A stretch of 64,000 nucleotides of DNA from Polynucleobacter sp. UK-Kesae-W10 (GTDB taxonomy: Bacteria; Pseudomonadota; Gammaproteobacteria; Burkholderiales; Burkholderiaceae): the NCBI RefSeq assembly GCF_018881575.1, contig NZ_JACVQB010000001.1, positions 792,986-856,985 on the forward strand, in the 5' to 3' direction. This document shows positions 42,452 to 51,325 of the stretch, in pieces. Under the pieces are notes generated by a model, which saw only the letters and a list, made by a program, of their open reading frames with translations, had not been told where the DNA came from and made no database searches. Both the position numbers and the translations under genes were made by a program. Every line of letters begins with the position of its first letter. The stretch's first letter is position 1.

Positions 42452-43867
42452 ATGAAGATTCAGTTCTTAGGGGCAGCGGGTGAGGTAACCGGTTCACGGC
42501 ATTTGGTGCAGGCCGTCACTTCGGGTTGCACGAGGCATTTCATGGTCGACTATGGAATGTTTCAAGGGGGCCGTGAAGCCACCATGAAAAACCTTGAGCC
42601 TTTGCCGATTGCGCCAGGCGAGCTCGATTTTGTTGTCTTGACGCATGCCCACATTGATCACAGCGGCCTATTGCCCCGTTTGTGCGCCCAAGGATTTAAG
42701 GGCCCCATTTATTGCACGACTGCTACTTACGAATTACTCAAAATTCTGTTGCCAGACAGCGCCCACTTACAGTTTGCCGATCTGGAGCGGGCTGAGCGAA
42801 AAATGAAAATGGGGAAGTGGCATGGAGAAATGCCAGTGGCGCTCTATTCTCGCGAAGAGGTAGAGATGGCTTTGCAGCAGTTTGAGCCGTTGGAGTATGG
42901 GCAAGTGCGTGAACTAGGGCCTGGAGTGCAACTTCAGTTTTGTAATGCAGGACATATTTTGGGTTCAGCAATTGCGGTTATTGATATTCAAGAAGATGGT
43001 CAGCAACAAAAGCGCTGTGTTTTTTCTGGCGATATTGGCATGAAGGGCAAGGTGTTGATGCCCAACCCAGATTTAATTCCAAAGGCTGACGTTGTAGTGG
43101 TGGAGTCAACTTATGGTGATCGTCTGCATCGTAGTTTGAGCGAGACTGAGGCAGAGTTTGTTGGTGTGATTCAAAGTACGATGGCTGCGCAGGGCAATGT
43201 CATTATTCCGGCTTTTGCAGTGGGGCGCACACAAGAAATTCTTTTTCTCTTGATTGATTTGGTGAGAAGGGGCTTGTTGCCACATTTGACTATCTGGGTG
43301 GACTCACCGATGGCAACAGCAGCAACGCACTTGACGCAGCATTTCTTTTCACAGCTTGACAGCCAATCTCAAGAGACGTTTACCTGGTTTAATAATCATC
43401 CGAATGCAGTTGACTTGCGTTTTATTGCGGATGTGGAAGAGTCTAAGGCGCTCAATAAGATCAAGGGTGGCGCAATCATTATTTCGGCAAGTGGCATGTG
43501 CGATGCAGGTCGGATCGTGCATCATCTTGCGAATAATCTGCCACGCTCACAGAACGCTATTGTGATTACGGGTTTTCAAGCTTACGGAAGTTTAGGTAGG
43601 CGCTTGGTGGATAGGGTGCAGAAGGTGAGGTTGCTCGGTGAGGATGTGGCGGTCAAGGCATCCATCCATACAATCGGCGGTTTATCTGCGCATGCAGATC
43701 AAGCGGGTCTATTGGATTGGTTGCGGGGCTTTGAGTCAGCACCAGAGGTTGTGTTTGTCGTTCATGGTGAGCCTGAATCAGCGTCTGTATTAGCGCAGTG
43801 TATTCGGGAGGATCTCGGCTGGAAGAATGTCATTCTTCCTGAGCGCTTACATACCTATGAATGTTAG
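42452..43867 (+). CDS. Metallo-beta-lactamase/beta-CASP hydrolase
   Basis: A 471-residue metal-dependent hydrolase. FLGAAGEVTGSRHLV is the start, THAHIDHSGLLPRL holds the HxHxDH zinc ligands, FSGDIGMKGKVLMP carries the Asp, and GLSAHADQAGLLDW and VFVVHGEPESASVL are beta-CASP/RMMBL motifs. Such proteins act on RNA (RNA exonucleases, CPSF-like), but the bacterial YsH1-type subgroup is poorly characterised. Its last four bases overlap the convergent solute-binding gene. It is divergent from nnrD. Confidence 0.88.
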   Translation: MKIQFLGAAGEVTGSRHLVQAVTSGCTRHFMVDYGMFQGGREATMKNLEPLPIAPGELDFVVLTHAHIDHSGLLPRLCAQGFKGPIYCTTATYELLKILLPDSAHLQFADLERAERKMKMGKWHGEMPVALYSREEVEMALQQFEPLEYGQVRELGPGVQLQFCNAGHILGSAIAVIDIQEDGQQQKRCVFSGDIGMKGKVLMPNPDLIPKADVVVVESTYGDRLHRSLSETEAEFVGVIQSTMAAQGNVIIPAFAVGRTQEILFLLIDLVRRGLLPHLTIWVDSPMATAATHLTQHFFSQLDSQSQETFTWFNNHPNAVDLRFIADVEESKALNKIKGGAIIISASGMCDAGRIVHHLANNLPRSQNAIVITGFQAYGSLGRRLVDRVQKVRLLGEDVAVKASIHTIGGLSAHADQAGLLDWLRGFESAPEVVFVVHGEPESASVLAQCIREDLGWKNVILPERLHTYEC

Positions 43868-44673
43868 TCGGCGACTTTAGCACCTTGAATATGATGGCGC
43901 TGTAACGCTTGAGCTACAAACCCAGACTGCTTGAGTTGTGCAATCACCTCGCTAAGAAAGACGGTGATACCTTCATACTGCGGTCTCGCCTTAGGAGTTC
44001 CTATGGCTTGATTGATGACCATAAAGCGGCCAGGAAGCATTCTTAAATCCTGATAACGTTTGGCATCGCTTTCAAGCTGTTGCTTAACACCTGCTGCCAC
44101 ATTGCCTTTGCCAGACATAAAGTCATCTACCACTGCTTGTGAGCTAGCCGCACGCAAAAGTGTGGCATGTTGAATTTCGCGAGTGAGATAGAGGTCGTAA
44201 GCGCTGCCTTTGCCAACCACAATTTCATTGCCGCTCATATCGACCTCTTCATTTTTCTTTAATGGCGAATCTGCCTTCACCATATAAGCGCCTTCAATTT
44301 GAATATAGGCCGGCGTATAGCTGATATCCGCACCTCTTACTGGATCAATCGCAACAAACACCAAGTCGACATCACCAGACTTCACCGCATCTACAGTAGC
44401 ACCGGCAGTCTTAAAGGGGATGAGTTTTACTGGTAGCTTGGTGCGCTGACCGATTTCTTGTGCGATGTCAATGGTGACGCCGTGCAGTTGGTGGGTAGTG
44501 GCATCTTCATTTGCCAAGATGGGGTTCCCCAAATTGATGCCCACACGCAGAGTGCCTGTTGGGGCAAAAGAGGGGATGAGAGTAGGATCAATGGTTTTCA
44601 TAATGGAGGGCGTCTGACTAAAACTCAGTTGAGATATCCAGAAAAATGTAAGGCCGATGAAAAGCTTTTGCAT
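43864..44673 (-). CDS. Periplasmic solute-binding protein family 3
   Basis: A 269-residue binding protein of the amino-acid type (SBP_bac_3). A signal peptide ends near SQLSFSQTPS; GTLRVGINLGNPILANED and VTIDIAQEIGQRTKLPVKLI are the family start, and VDLVFVAIDPVRGADISYTP the hinge. No permease or ATPase is adjacent, so it is either an orphan receptor or serves a remote transporter. No Shine-Dalgarno is seen before ATG 44673; a strong terminator hairpin ends 15 bases upstream, leaving little room for a promoter. Confidence 0.85.
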   Translation of the reverse strand: MQKLFIGLTFFWISQLSFSQTPSIMKTIDPTLIPSFAPTGTLRVGINLGNPILANEDATTHQLHGVTIDIAQEIGQRTKLPVKLIPFKTAGATVDAVKSGDVDLVFVAIDPVRGADISYTPAYIQIEGAYMVKADSPLKKNEEVDMSGNEIVVGKGSAYDLYLTREIQHATLLRAASSQAVVDDFMSGKGNVAAGVKQQLESDAKRYQDLRMLPGRFMVINQAIGTPKARPQYEGITVFLSEVIAQLKQSGFVAQALQRHHIQGAKVAD

Positions 44674-44687
44674 GGGATAAAGATAAA

Positions 44688-44711
44688 AAAACCGCGGCAG
44701 GCCGCGGTTTT
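44688..44711. terminator. GC-rich palindromic terminator directly upstream of the binding-protein gene
   Basis: AAAACCGCGGC (44688-44698) pairs with GCCGCGGTTTT (44701-44711). On the minus strand it is followed by seven T's, so it should end the small 67-aa gene, yet it lies 14 bases before the ATG of the binding protein. It may act as an attenuator. Confidence 0.85.
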
Positions 44712-44727
44712 CATATGCAAATAAAGA

Positions 44728-44931
44728 TTACTTCTTGGCGTCTGCCGCAGGAGCTGCTGCAGGTGCTACAGGAGCAGCTGCTGGAGCATCTTTTTTCGCT
44801 TCTTCTACATGGGTTGCTTCAGCGCCATGCTTTTCTCCGCTCATATCCACGTTGCCGTCGCCCTTCAAGAGCAGGTATGCGGTGGCACCAATTAACACTA
44901 GTACCATAATGATGATTGAACGATTGCTCAT
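44728..44931 (-). CDS. Small membrane-anchored Ala/Pro-tailed protein, 67 aa
   Basis: A 67-residue protein. One N-terminal helix (SIIIMVLVLIGATAYLLLKG) acts as a membrane anchor; the rest is a polar stretch (DMSGEKHGAEATHVEEAKKD) and an Ala/Pro tail (APAAAPVAPAAAPAADAKK). No known family. It has the same composition logic as the small proteins at 5568 and 40216. It is followed at once by a strong terminator. Start ATG 44931; GGAAA-type bases upstream are a moderate ribosome site. Confidence 0.65.
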   Translation of the reverse strand: MSNRSIIIMVLVLIGATAYLLLKGDGNVDMSGEKHGAEATHVEEAKKDAPAAAPVAPAAAPAADAKK

Positions 44932-45099
44932 GGATTTTCCTTCGGTTTGGTTGAAATTGCGTCAATCTTAACTCTACTTGGTGTGCTGGTAAATCCTTGA
45001 TGTCATCTGAAGACAATTCTCTTGGCTAAACTAGGTATTAATACTAATTCTATTGGCTTTAAGCGTAAGATTAAGTAACCGTAATGTAAAGGTCGCAAT

Positions 45100-45957
45100 A
45101 TGAGCCCTAAGCTCCCCATTAATAATGCACAGACGATTACTGATTTTTTAAAACTTCAGGAACATCAATTATCTGAGCGAGACTCAGAAGACTCTTATAA
45201 ATTCGCCTTTGATGATGAAGCATTTTTATCCCGCAGAGAAACTATTGGCATTCGATTTGAGTTGGAGTTACTAAAGCCGGAGATTTTGCTCAAGGAGCAC
45301 GGCATAGACCATACGATTACGGTGTTCGGGTCAACTCGCTTTGTCAGTCGCGAACATGCTAGCGAGCTCGAGCAGAATGCAAAAACACCCCAGGAGTTAG
45401 CGGCGGCAAAAAAGGCCATGCTGCATAGCCAGTATTACGAGTCTGCTAGAGAGTTTGGTGAGTTAGTAGCGCGCTATAACGCAACCCAAAAAGATAGTGC
45501 AAATAAACTGCATATTTGTACAGGTGGCGGCCCCGGAATTATGGAGGCAGCCAATCGCGGTGCGTTTGAGGCGGGCGATCAAACCATCGGTTTTAATATC
45601 AGCCTTCCAAGAGAGCAGCACCCCAATCCCTATATTAGCCCCGGCCTCAGTTTTCGCTTTCATTACTTTGCATTGCGCAAGATGCACTTCATGTTGAGGG
45701 CTAGGGCAATCGTTGCTTATCCAGGAGGCTTTGGATCCTTTGATGAACTCTTTGAAGTTCTCACCCTAATGCAGACCAAAAAGGTAGTACAGATTCCAGT
45801 TATTTTGGTCGGTAAGCAATTTTGGAATGAAATGGTGAACTTTAGGGAGATGGTGGAGTTTGGGGTAATCGATAAAGAGGACATGCAAATGATTCATTTT
45901 GCAGAGACCGCCCAAGAAGCCTGGAAGACGATCCAAGATTGGTATCAATTAGCCTAA
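45100..45957 (+). CDS. LOG-family Rossmann protein (TIGR00730 type)
   Basis: A 285-residue nucleoside-monophosphate phosphoribohydrolase-like protein. ITVFGSTRFVSREHA, CTGGGPGIMEAANRGAFEAG, and PGGFGSFDELFEVLTLMQTK (the PGGxGTxxE motif, here with Ser for Thr) are visible. LOG enzymes cleave cytokinin-type nucleotides or AMP; some are called lysine decarboxylases in error. The N-terminal 70 residues are an extra helical part. A 168-base gap upstream contains GTATTAATAC (about 45034-45043), a short palindrome. Confidence 0.85.
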   Translation: MSPKLPINNAQTITDFLKLQEHQLSERDSEDSYKFAFDDEAFLSRRETIGIRFELELLKPEILLKEHGIDHTITVFGSTRFVSREHASELEQNAKTPQELAAAKKAMLHSQYYESAREFGELVARYNATQKDSANKLHICTGGGPGIMEAANRGAFEAGDQTIGFNISLPREQHPNPYISPGLSFRFHYFALRKMHFMLRARAIVAYPGGFGSFDELFEVLTLMQTKKVVQIPVILVGKQFWNEMVNFREMVEFGVIDKEDMQMIHFAETAQEAWKTIQDWYQLA

Positions 45958-46035
45958 TATGCATGCCCCCTGTAAAATGAGGGCAATAGGCGATTGTGGG
46001 ACGCCGCAATTTCCCCGCATTGATAGATAGGCGCC

Positions 46036-46539
46036 ATGCATACCAGTATTGCAACCTCCTTAGATCTTCCTGGATACCTTTTGGGCGGGGCGATGCTCCT
46101 TCTCGTCATGGTCTTTCATGGCGTGCTACTCCTGCAAATAGCAAAGCGCTATGAGGTAAAAACCTTTTTGTACTTGGCTGAAAAAAAGTATTCCTCTGTG
46201 GCCCTCTGTTTTTACGTTAGTGTGTTTTGTTTATTTCTGACTCACATTGCAGAAATTTTGTTATGGGGCTTTGCGCTCTATGGATTTAAATTGCTACCGC
46301 TCCTAAGCCAAAGTATCTTATTTGCTGGCAGTACCTATACTGCGATGGGCTTTATGGAAGATATTTTGCCTGACGGCTGGAAAATGTTGGCAGTCATCAT
46401 TGCCTTTTCAGGGATGTTCTCATTTGCTTGGACGGCATCTGTCATGATTTCGATGACTAAAAATTTCCGTCAGGCATACACCAAGCTTCATATGAAAAAA
46501 CTCAATCTATCCTCTGACATCATTGATCGCTTTGAGTAA
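46036..46539 (+). CDS. Ion-channel-like membrane protein with atypical pore motif
   Basis: A 167-residue membrane protein with about four helices. The order helix, re-entrant segment, helix near AGSTYTAMGFMEDILPDGW and MLAVIIAFSGMFSFAWTASV matches the two-pore-domain/Ion_trans_2 group, where the filter is normally TxGYG or TxGFG. Here it reads TAMGFME, so selectivity may be altered or lost. The C-terminal tail is short and charged. Function is uncertain. It precedes the HI0933 flavoprotein by three bases, so they are likely co-transcribed. Confidence 0.65.
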   Translation: MHTSIATSLDLPGYLLGGAMLLLVMVFHGVLLLQIAKRYEVKTFLYLAEKKYSSVALCFYVSVFCLFLTHIAEILLWGFALYGFKLLPLLSQSILFAGSTYTAMGFMEDILPDGWKMLAVIIAFSGMFSFAWTASVMISMTKNFRQAYTKLHMKKLNLSSDIIDRFE

Positions 46540-46542
46540 GGT

Positions 46543-47760
46543 ATGAGTAAAACATGGGATGCCATCATCATCGGTGGCGGTGCAGCCGGTCTATTTTGCG
46601 CGGGAGTGGCAGGACAGTTGGGTAAAAAAGTCCTAGTGCTTGATCATGCGCCGGTTTTAGGTGAAAAAATCCGCATTAGCGGTGGAGGGCGCTGTAACTT
46701 TACGAATCTGCATAGTAGTCCGGCCAACTTTCTCTCGCTCAACCCCCATTTCGCAAAGAGTGCCTTAGCTCGCTATCCATCTTCAGAATTTATTAAGCTT
46801 GTAACAGCGCATGGTATTGCCTATCATGAGAAGCATCAGGGGCAGCTGTTTTGCGATGACTCTGCCAAGCAAATCATTGATCTGTTATTTGCGGAGTGTG
46901 CCAAAGGAAAGGTGACAATTCGCAACCCAGTTTCTGTAGAGTCACTGACGCAAAGCGACTCTCATTGGGTTATTCATACCAGCGAGGGTATTGAAAAGAC
47001 TCAAGCGGTGGTGATGGCTACTGGCGGCTTGCCAGTTCCCGCTATTGGTGCGACTGCCTATGCATTAGATATTGCCAAGCAATTTGATCTCAATGTGATT
47101 GAGCCAAGACCTGCCTTGGTGCCGCTCTCTTTTACCGCGGAGACCTTTGGAAATCTGAGCGATCTAGCTGGCTTGAGTGTTCCCGTACGCATTGCCGCAG
47201 GCTCAAAAGGTCAGCGATATGGCGCTTGTCGCTTTCAGGAAGATTTGCTGCTGACTCACAAAGGCCTATCTGGACCTGCTGTGCTCCAAGCGAGTAGCTA
47301 TTGGTCCGAGGGTGAACCACTTCATGTTGATTGGTTGGGTGCGCTCGAGCGACCTGGTGGCTTTAATTGTGATGAACTATTTAATCGTGAAGATAATCGC
47401 CTCAAACTTGCCGAGACCATCTTGTCCTCTGTATTTCCTCAGCGCCTAGCAAAGGCGTTTGCTGAGCAACGTAATTTAATTGGTCGTAAGTGGGCAGAGG
47501 TTTCCAAAAAAGACCGTCAAGCGCTCAAAGAGCTCATTACCAATTGGTCGGTGAAGCCAGCTGGAACTCTAGGCTGGAAAAAAGCAGAGGTGATGCTCGG
47601 CGGCGTTGATACCAAAGATTTGGATGGTCAAACGATGATGTCTCGCAAGCATGCCGGCTTATTTTTTATTGGTGAGTGTGTTGACGTTACTGGTCATTTA
47701 GGCGGCCATAATTTTCAGTGGGCCTGGGCTAGCGGGTTTGCTTGCGCGCAGGCCTTATAA
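46543..47760 (+). CDS. HI0933/BaiN-like flavoprotein
   Basis: A 405-residue NAD(P)/FAD-dependent oxidoreductase of the YhiN/HI0933 family. IIIGGGAAGLFCAGVAGQLG binds FAD; GEKIRISGGGRCNFTNL is the family signature; GGVDTKDLDGQTMMSRKHAG and GHLGGHNFQWAWASGFACA close it. Physiological substrate is unknown in most bacteria. It forms an operon with the channel-like gene (three-base gap). Its end faces terC. Confidence 0.9.
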   Translation: MSKTWDAIIIGGGAAGLFCAGVAGQLGKKVLVLDHAPVLGEKIRISGGGRCNFTNLHSSPANFLSLNPHFAKSALARYPSSEFIKLVTAHGIAYHEKHQGQLFCDDSAKQIIDLLFAECAKGKVTIRNPVSVESLTQSDSHWVIHTSEGIEKTQAVVMATGGLPVPAIGATAYALDIAKQFDLNVIEPRPALVPLSFTAETFGNLSDLAGLSVPVRIAAGSKGQRYGACRFQEDLLLTHKGLSGPAVLQASSYWSEGEPLHVDWLGALERPGGFNCDELFNREDNRLKLAETILSSVFPQRLAKAFAEQRNLIGRKWAEVSKKDRQALKELITNWSVKPAGTLGWKKAEVMLGGVDTKDLDGQTMMSRKHAGLFFIGECVDVTGHLGGHNFQWAWASGFACAQAL

Positions 47761-47772
47761 AGACAAACTGCG

Positions 47773-48531
47773 CTACTGAGAAGTTTTCTTTTTTCTGGCG
47801 CGAATATTCAGTAGTTCTACGCTAAGCGAGAATGCCATTGCAACATAAACATAGCCCTTGGGGATATGAACGCCCATACCCTCGGCAATGAGCACTACAC
47901 CAACGACGGTTAGAAATGAGAGTGCTAGCACTTTAATGGATGGATGGTGGTGCACAAAATCGCCGATGGGTTTGGCGGCAATCAGCATGATGAGAACTGA
48001 AGCCAGCACGGCCGCAATCATGATGCTGATTTGATCTACCATGCCCACCGCAGTGATTACGCTATCTAGCGAAAAGATGATATCCAGAAGTCCGATTTGC
48101 AGTACAGAGCCAACAAATAAAGACAGCATCGATTTTTGATGTGCTCGAGGATCGGTATTGTGATTTAGTTCCTCATCCTCGCCGACCTCCACTTCAACAT
48201 AGATTTCCTTAGAGGCTTTCCAAATGAGGAAAAAGCCACCAAGCAACAAAATCAAATCTCTACCGCTAATGTCATAAGCGCTCACGGTAAAGAGCGGAGT
48301 GGTGAGGCCCATGACCCAAGAGAGGCTGAGCAGCAACATGATGCGCGTTACCAAAGCAAAAATCAGACCAAAGCGCCGTACCTTTTCCCGAATTTCTTCA
48401 GGAAGTCGATTTGCAATCACGCTAATAAAAATAATGTTGTCGATACCTAGAATAATTTCGAGGGCAGACAGTGTAAAAAAGGCGATCCATACATTAGGGT
48501 CGCTCAAGAATGTCAGTACGCTATCAATCAT
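47773..48531 (-). CDS. TerC-family integral membrane protein
   Basis: A 252-residue membrane protein with seven or so helices. SALEIILGIDNIIFISVIAN and LLDIIFSLDSVITAVGMVDQ each contain the conserved acidic residue in the membrane (GIDN and SLDS) typical of TerC proteins. The family is linked to tellurium resistance and, in recent work, to manganese export and metal loading of secreted proteins. It is transcribed away from the Bug receptor gene at 48595 with a 63-base gap. No tellurite-resistance genes are nearby. Confidence 0.9.
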   Translation of the reverse strand: MIDSVLTFLSDPNVWIAFFTLSALEIILGIDNIIFISVIANRLPEEIREKVRRFGLIFALVTRIMLLLSLSWVMGLTTPLFTVSAYDISGRDLILLLGGFFLIWKASKEIYVEVEVGEDEELNHNTDPRAHQKSMLSLFVGSVLQIGLLDIIFSLDSVITAVGMVDQISIMIAAVLASVLIMLIAAKPIGDFVHHHPSIKVLALSFLTVVGVVLIAEGMGVHIPKGYVYVAMAFSLSVELLNIRARKKKTSQ

Positions 48532-48594
48532 GATCTATTTCATTTATTTGGCTTTGGGGTAAAGTGTATCCAAGTAGATAAACTAACACCTTAT

Positions 48595-49572
48595 ATGTTT
48601 AAGTCCATACAAATTATCAGGACATTTGTTCTCAGCATTGCGCTAATGCTGCCCATGGCTTTGGCTTGGAGCGCATATCCTGATAAGCCTATCAAAATTG
48701 TCATTGGATTTCCCGCCGGCGGCCCTTTGGATGCGCATATTCGCTTATTAAGCGATAAGTTGCAATCGGCTCTAGGGCAGCCCGTAATTGTTGATTACAA
48801 GCCTGGAGCTGGGGGTGCTGTGGGGGCTCAGTTTGTGATGCAATCGCTGGGAGATGGCTATACCTTGCTATTGGCTAATACGGGAACAATGGTCATTAAT
48901 CCTGCCATCTATACGAAATCACCTTATGACACCCTCAAAGATTTCCAGCCGGTTGCTAGAACTGCTCAACAACCTTTGGCATTAATCATTAATAAAGAGG
49001 TTCCCGTTGATACACTAAAAGAATTTGTAGCTTATGCCAAAGCCAATCCTGGAAAGTTGAATTACGGCTCTGCAGGCAATGGCGGTATATCCCATTTAGT
49101 TCCTGAAATGCTGAAGAGTGAGACCGGGATTTTTATGGTCCACATCCCCTTCAAGGGAAGTGCCCCAGCCTTTACCGATTTGATCGCTGGTCATGTGCAA
49201 TTCATGGCTGAGTCTGTGCCTCAGGCTGCAAACTACGCCAAGCAGGGCAAAGTGAAGGCTTTGGCCGTCACTAGTAGCAAGCGGAATCCCGCACTCCCCA
49301 ATACACCGACAGTAATTGAAACCGGCGTTGCCAATCTAGATGTCGTTGGCTTTTACGGAATTCTTGCTCCTAAAGGAACCCCACCTGAGGTGGTTGGAAA
49401 AATAAGCCAGGCATTTAAAGAGACCCTAGATTCTCCTGAGATACAAAAAAGGATGATTGAGCAGGGCGCAGATCCTGCCTATTTAAATGCGGATCAATTT
49501 ACCAAGTATTTAGCGGCTGAAATGCCGCGCTGGGCTAAAGCAGTGAAACAAGCTGGCGCAAAGTTAGATTAA
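48595..49572 (+). CDS. Bug-family tripartite tricarboxylate receptor protein
   Basis: A 325-residue periplasmic receptor. Signal peptide to about MALAWSAYP; KPIKIVIGFPAGGPLDAHI, YKPGAGGAVGAQFVMQSL, and GSAGNGGISHLVPEML are family motifs; AGAKLD is the C-terminus. No TctAB permease is nearby. It is a distant paralogue of the receptors at 25486 and 54048, not a recent copy. Ligand unknown; carboxylates are usual. Single gene. Confidence 0.9.
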   Translation: MFKSIQIIRTFVLSIALMLPMALAWSAYPDKPIKIVIGFPAGGPLDAHIRLLSDKLQSALGQPVIVDYKPGAGGAVGAQFVMQSLGDGYTLLLANTGTMVINPAIYTKSPYDTLKDFQPVARTAQQPLALIINKEVPVDTLKEFVAYAKANPGKLNYGSAGNGGISHLVPEMLKSETGIFMVHIPFKGSAPAFTDLIAGHVQFMAESVPQAANYAKQGKVKALAVTSSKRNPALPNTPTVIETGVANLDVVGFYGILAPKGTPPEVVGKISQAFKETLDSPEIQKRMIEQGADPAYLNADQFTKYLAAEMPRWAKAVKQAGAKLD

Positions 49573-49575
49573 CTT

Positions 49576-49965
49576 TTAATTCGCCTGGTTTCTCATCCAA
49601 TCAGCGGTATTGAAGAAGGACTCTTCTAATTGTTTGGCAACATTGCCTTCGATGCCGCATTCCTCAAGCGCTCGGTACATGCATGCCAGCCACTGATTGC
49701 GTTCATTTAGACCAATCTTAAAGGGGAGGTGGCGGGCACGGAGCATCGGGTGACCATATTTTGGAGAATAAATATCGGGTCCCCCCATCCAGCCGGTCAG
49801 AAAGAATTTGAGCTTTTCACGAGACGTTGCCATATCTTGAGGGTGCATGGCCCGCAACTCCTTAAATTGAGGCTCTAGATCCATCAAATCGTAGAAACGA
49901 TCCACCAATTCATCGATTTTATCGATGCCCCCAATGGTCTCGTAGATGCTCTTTCTTTCAGTCAT
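49576..49965 (-). CDS. Group II truncated haemoglobin
   Basis: A 129-residue 2-over-2 globin. YETIGGIDKIDELVDRFYDL is the start, WMGGPDIYSPKYGHPMLRAR and the proximal His in RHLPFKIG are group II hallmarks, and the conserved Trp in NQWLACMYRAL (G8) supports group II. Such globins bind O2 or NO and may scavenge nitric oxide or peroxide. It is a single gene convergent with the Bug receptor (three bases between stops) and 31 bases or more from the phasin promoter region. Confidence 0.92.
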   Translation of the reverse strand: MTERKSIYETIGGIDKIDELVDRFYDLMDLEPQFKELRAMHPQDMATSREKLKFFLTGWMGGPDIYSPKYGHPMLRARHLPFKIGLNERNQWLACMYRALEECGIEGNVAKQLEESFFNTADWMRNQAN

Positions 49966-50068
49966 ATTGTCATTTTAATGCTTTAAATTAGGGGAATTGG
50001 CAGTCTGCCAATTTCGGTATAGAGTTGATGGATGGTTTCTTAATCCCTTTATTAATAGGAGCGTAAAA

Positions 50069-50596
50069 ATGGATGCAAAAGATTTGCAAAAGTGGCAACG
50101 AGAAAAGGCCAAAGAATTGTTTGATTACTCCCATACCCTTTTAGAGGCCGCCAAAAAATTAAGTGATCACCATTTGGAAGAAGTTGAATGGGGAATGAAA
50201 AATGCCTTGGATAGCGCGAAGTCTGCTGCCAAAAATGATTTAGAGAAGCTAAAGAGTCTCCAGGCTGAGGCTGCAAAGGAGGCGACTAAGCGGGCAGCTG
50301 CTTATCAAAAGAAGGTTAAGGCTGTTTTAAAAGATCTGAGCGAAGGTGCTGCTGATGAAACTGAGAAGCACCTCGAGAAAGTGCGTAGCTCTTTGGTTAC
50401 TTGGTTAGAGGATGCCGAAAGCAAGGTGCCGGCTCATGCGGACAAGCTCTCAAAGGTGGTAAATGAGATGTCTGAAACAGGTCAAAAGATGTTTAGAGAA
50501 GGGCGTCGTATTGTGAATCAAGTAGCTGAGACAGCTGAAAAAAATATTGATGATTTGGTGAAGAAGTCTTCAGGGGGAAAGAAGAAGGAAGATTAA
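50069..50596 (+). CDS. Phasin-like protein
   Basis: A 175-residue highly charged helical protein (MDAKDLQKWQREKAKELF) rich in Lys, Glu and Ala, with long amphipathic helices and a disordered SSGGKKKED tail. The composition and length fit phasins, which coat polyhydroxybutyrate granules, but the sequence signature is loose, so a similar coiled-coil protein is possible. Start ATG 50069 has AGGAGCG upstream; longer frames lack a ribosome site. It ends at a terminator. PHB use is supported by bdhA at 24653. Confidence 0.65.
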   Translation: MDAKDLQKWQREKAKELFDYSHTLLEAAKKLSDHHLEEVEWGMKNALDSAKSAAKNDLEKLKSLQAEAAKEATKRAAAYQKKVKAVLKDLSEGAADETEKHLEKVRSSLVTWLEDAESKVPAHADKLSKVVNEMSETGQKMFREGRRIVNQVAETAEKNIDDLVKKSSGGKKKED

Positions 50597-50615
50597 TTTC
50601 TGAAACTTCCCTATT

Positions 50616-50646
50616 AAAAGCCGCCTGCAGTACTGGGCGGTTTTTT
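50616..50646. terminator. Intrinsic terminator after phasin-like gene
   Basis: AAAAGCCGCC pairs with GGGCGGTTTTTT (core CCGCC/GGCGG) around a nine-base loop, with six T's at 50641-50646. The opposite strand has a matching T-run, so it may also end the Trp-rich protein gene. Confidence 0.82.
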
Positions 50647-50869
50647 ATTTCCAGCCTTGCAGCCAGCGCTGACTATCCTTGAGGTCGCGCCAAGCGATCT
50701 GGGTAATCTTTTTGCTATACACCGCTTCCATTTCAACAAACTCAATCACTTCATTTGGGGGTTCGGGAAGAATCACCTTGCTCACCAAGAAATGCTTTTG
50801 CTTGGCGATGGGTTCTACCGCCGTCCATTTGCTCAGAAGTAATTTTTTGGGGCTGATTCTGTTCATCAT
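50645..50869 (-). CDS. Trp-rich conserved protein (TIGR02450 family)
   Basis: A 74-residue protein beginning MMNRISPKKLLLSKWTAVEP. The pattern NPKKLLxSKWTAVxP and the closing WRDLKDSQRWLQGWK match the small conserved family TIGR02450 (as I recall), function unknown. Residues Trp/Lys/Phe dominate. I start at ATG 50869 (or 50866), 10 bases after the upstream lipoprotein stop, suggesting an operon of the two. Longer upstream frames would overlap the lipoprotein gene. Confidence 0.75.
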   Translation of the reverse strand: MMNRISPKKLLLSKWTAVEPIAKQKHFLVSKVILPEPPNEVIEFVEMEAVYSKKITQIAWRDLKDSQRWLQGWK

Positions 50870-50879
50870 TACTGGATTG

Positions 50880-51209
50880 TTAGAGGGCGGAGCATTGATA
50901 CTCTTGACCGGCATTTACTAATAATCCTGAGGCTGGAGTAAAGACGGTGTTGGATTGTTCTGTCAATGCTGGGCATTTAATGTCAAAGTAACTCTGGGTT
51001 CCCAGGCTGCCACAGTAATTAAGCTTGGCATCCGCAAACTCCATTCGTGCCTTTCGGAGGACCATCGGAATTTTGGCCTCAGCAGCTGAGCTACAGTTCC
51101 AGCTGGTATAGACCTCTCGCTCGCAGGCAAGCAGGCCCAGCGAAAGGCATAGGCAAGCCATCAAGCGGATAAAAGAGGGGGTTTTAGTAAGACTCATCCT
51201 CTCAAGCAT
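50880..51209 (-). CDS. Putative lipoprotein, 109 aa
   Basis: A 109-residue protein with a lipobox LLAC (acyl-Cys at about residue 29) after FIRLMACLCLSLG. The mature part has four further Cys (WNCSS, NYCGS, IKCPA, EYQCSA) that may form two disulfides. No known family. It precedes the Trp-rich protein gene by about 10 bases. ATG 51209 or 51197 could start it. Its exported, disulfide-rich nature is clear; function is not. Confidence 0.65.
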   Translation of the reverse strand: MLERMSLTKTPSFIRLMACLCLSLGLLACEREVYTSWNCSSAAEAKIPMVLRKARMEFADAKLNYCGSLGTQSYFDIKCPALTEQSNTVFTPASGLLVNAGQEYQCSAL

Positions 51210-51325
51210 AACGAAGATCCCAAAATCCTGCCCCTGGTCGCCAATTGGATTAATATTTACTCAGATTGTGAAATCAACAACAAAAAGACCCGCAAAGGGT
51301 GAAACCTATCATCTAAGGAGACGCT

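Noticed and set aside
47773..48531. TerC gene as part of a tellurite-resistance island
   Set aside because: No other ter genes are near; TerC proteins are widespread membrane proteins without that role.
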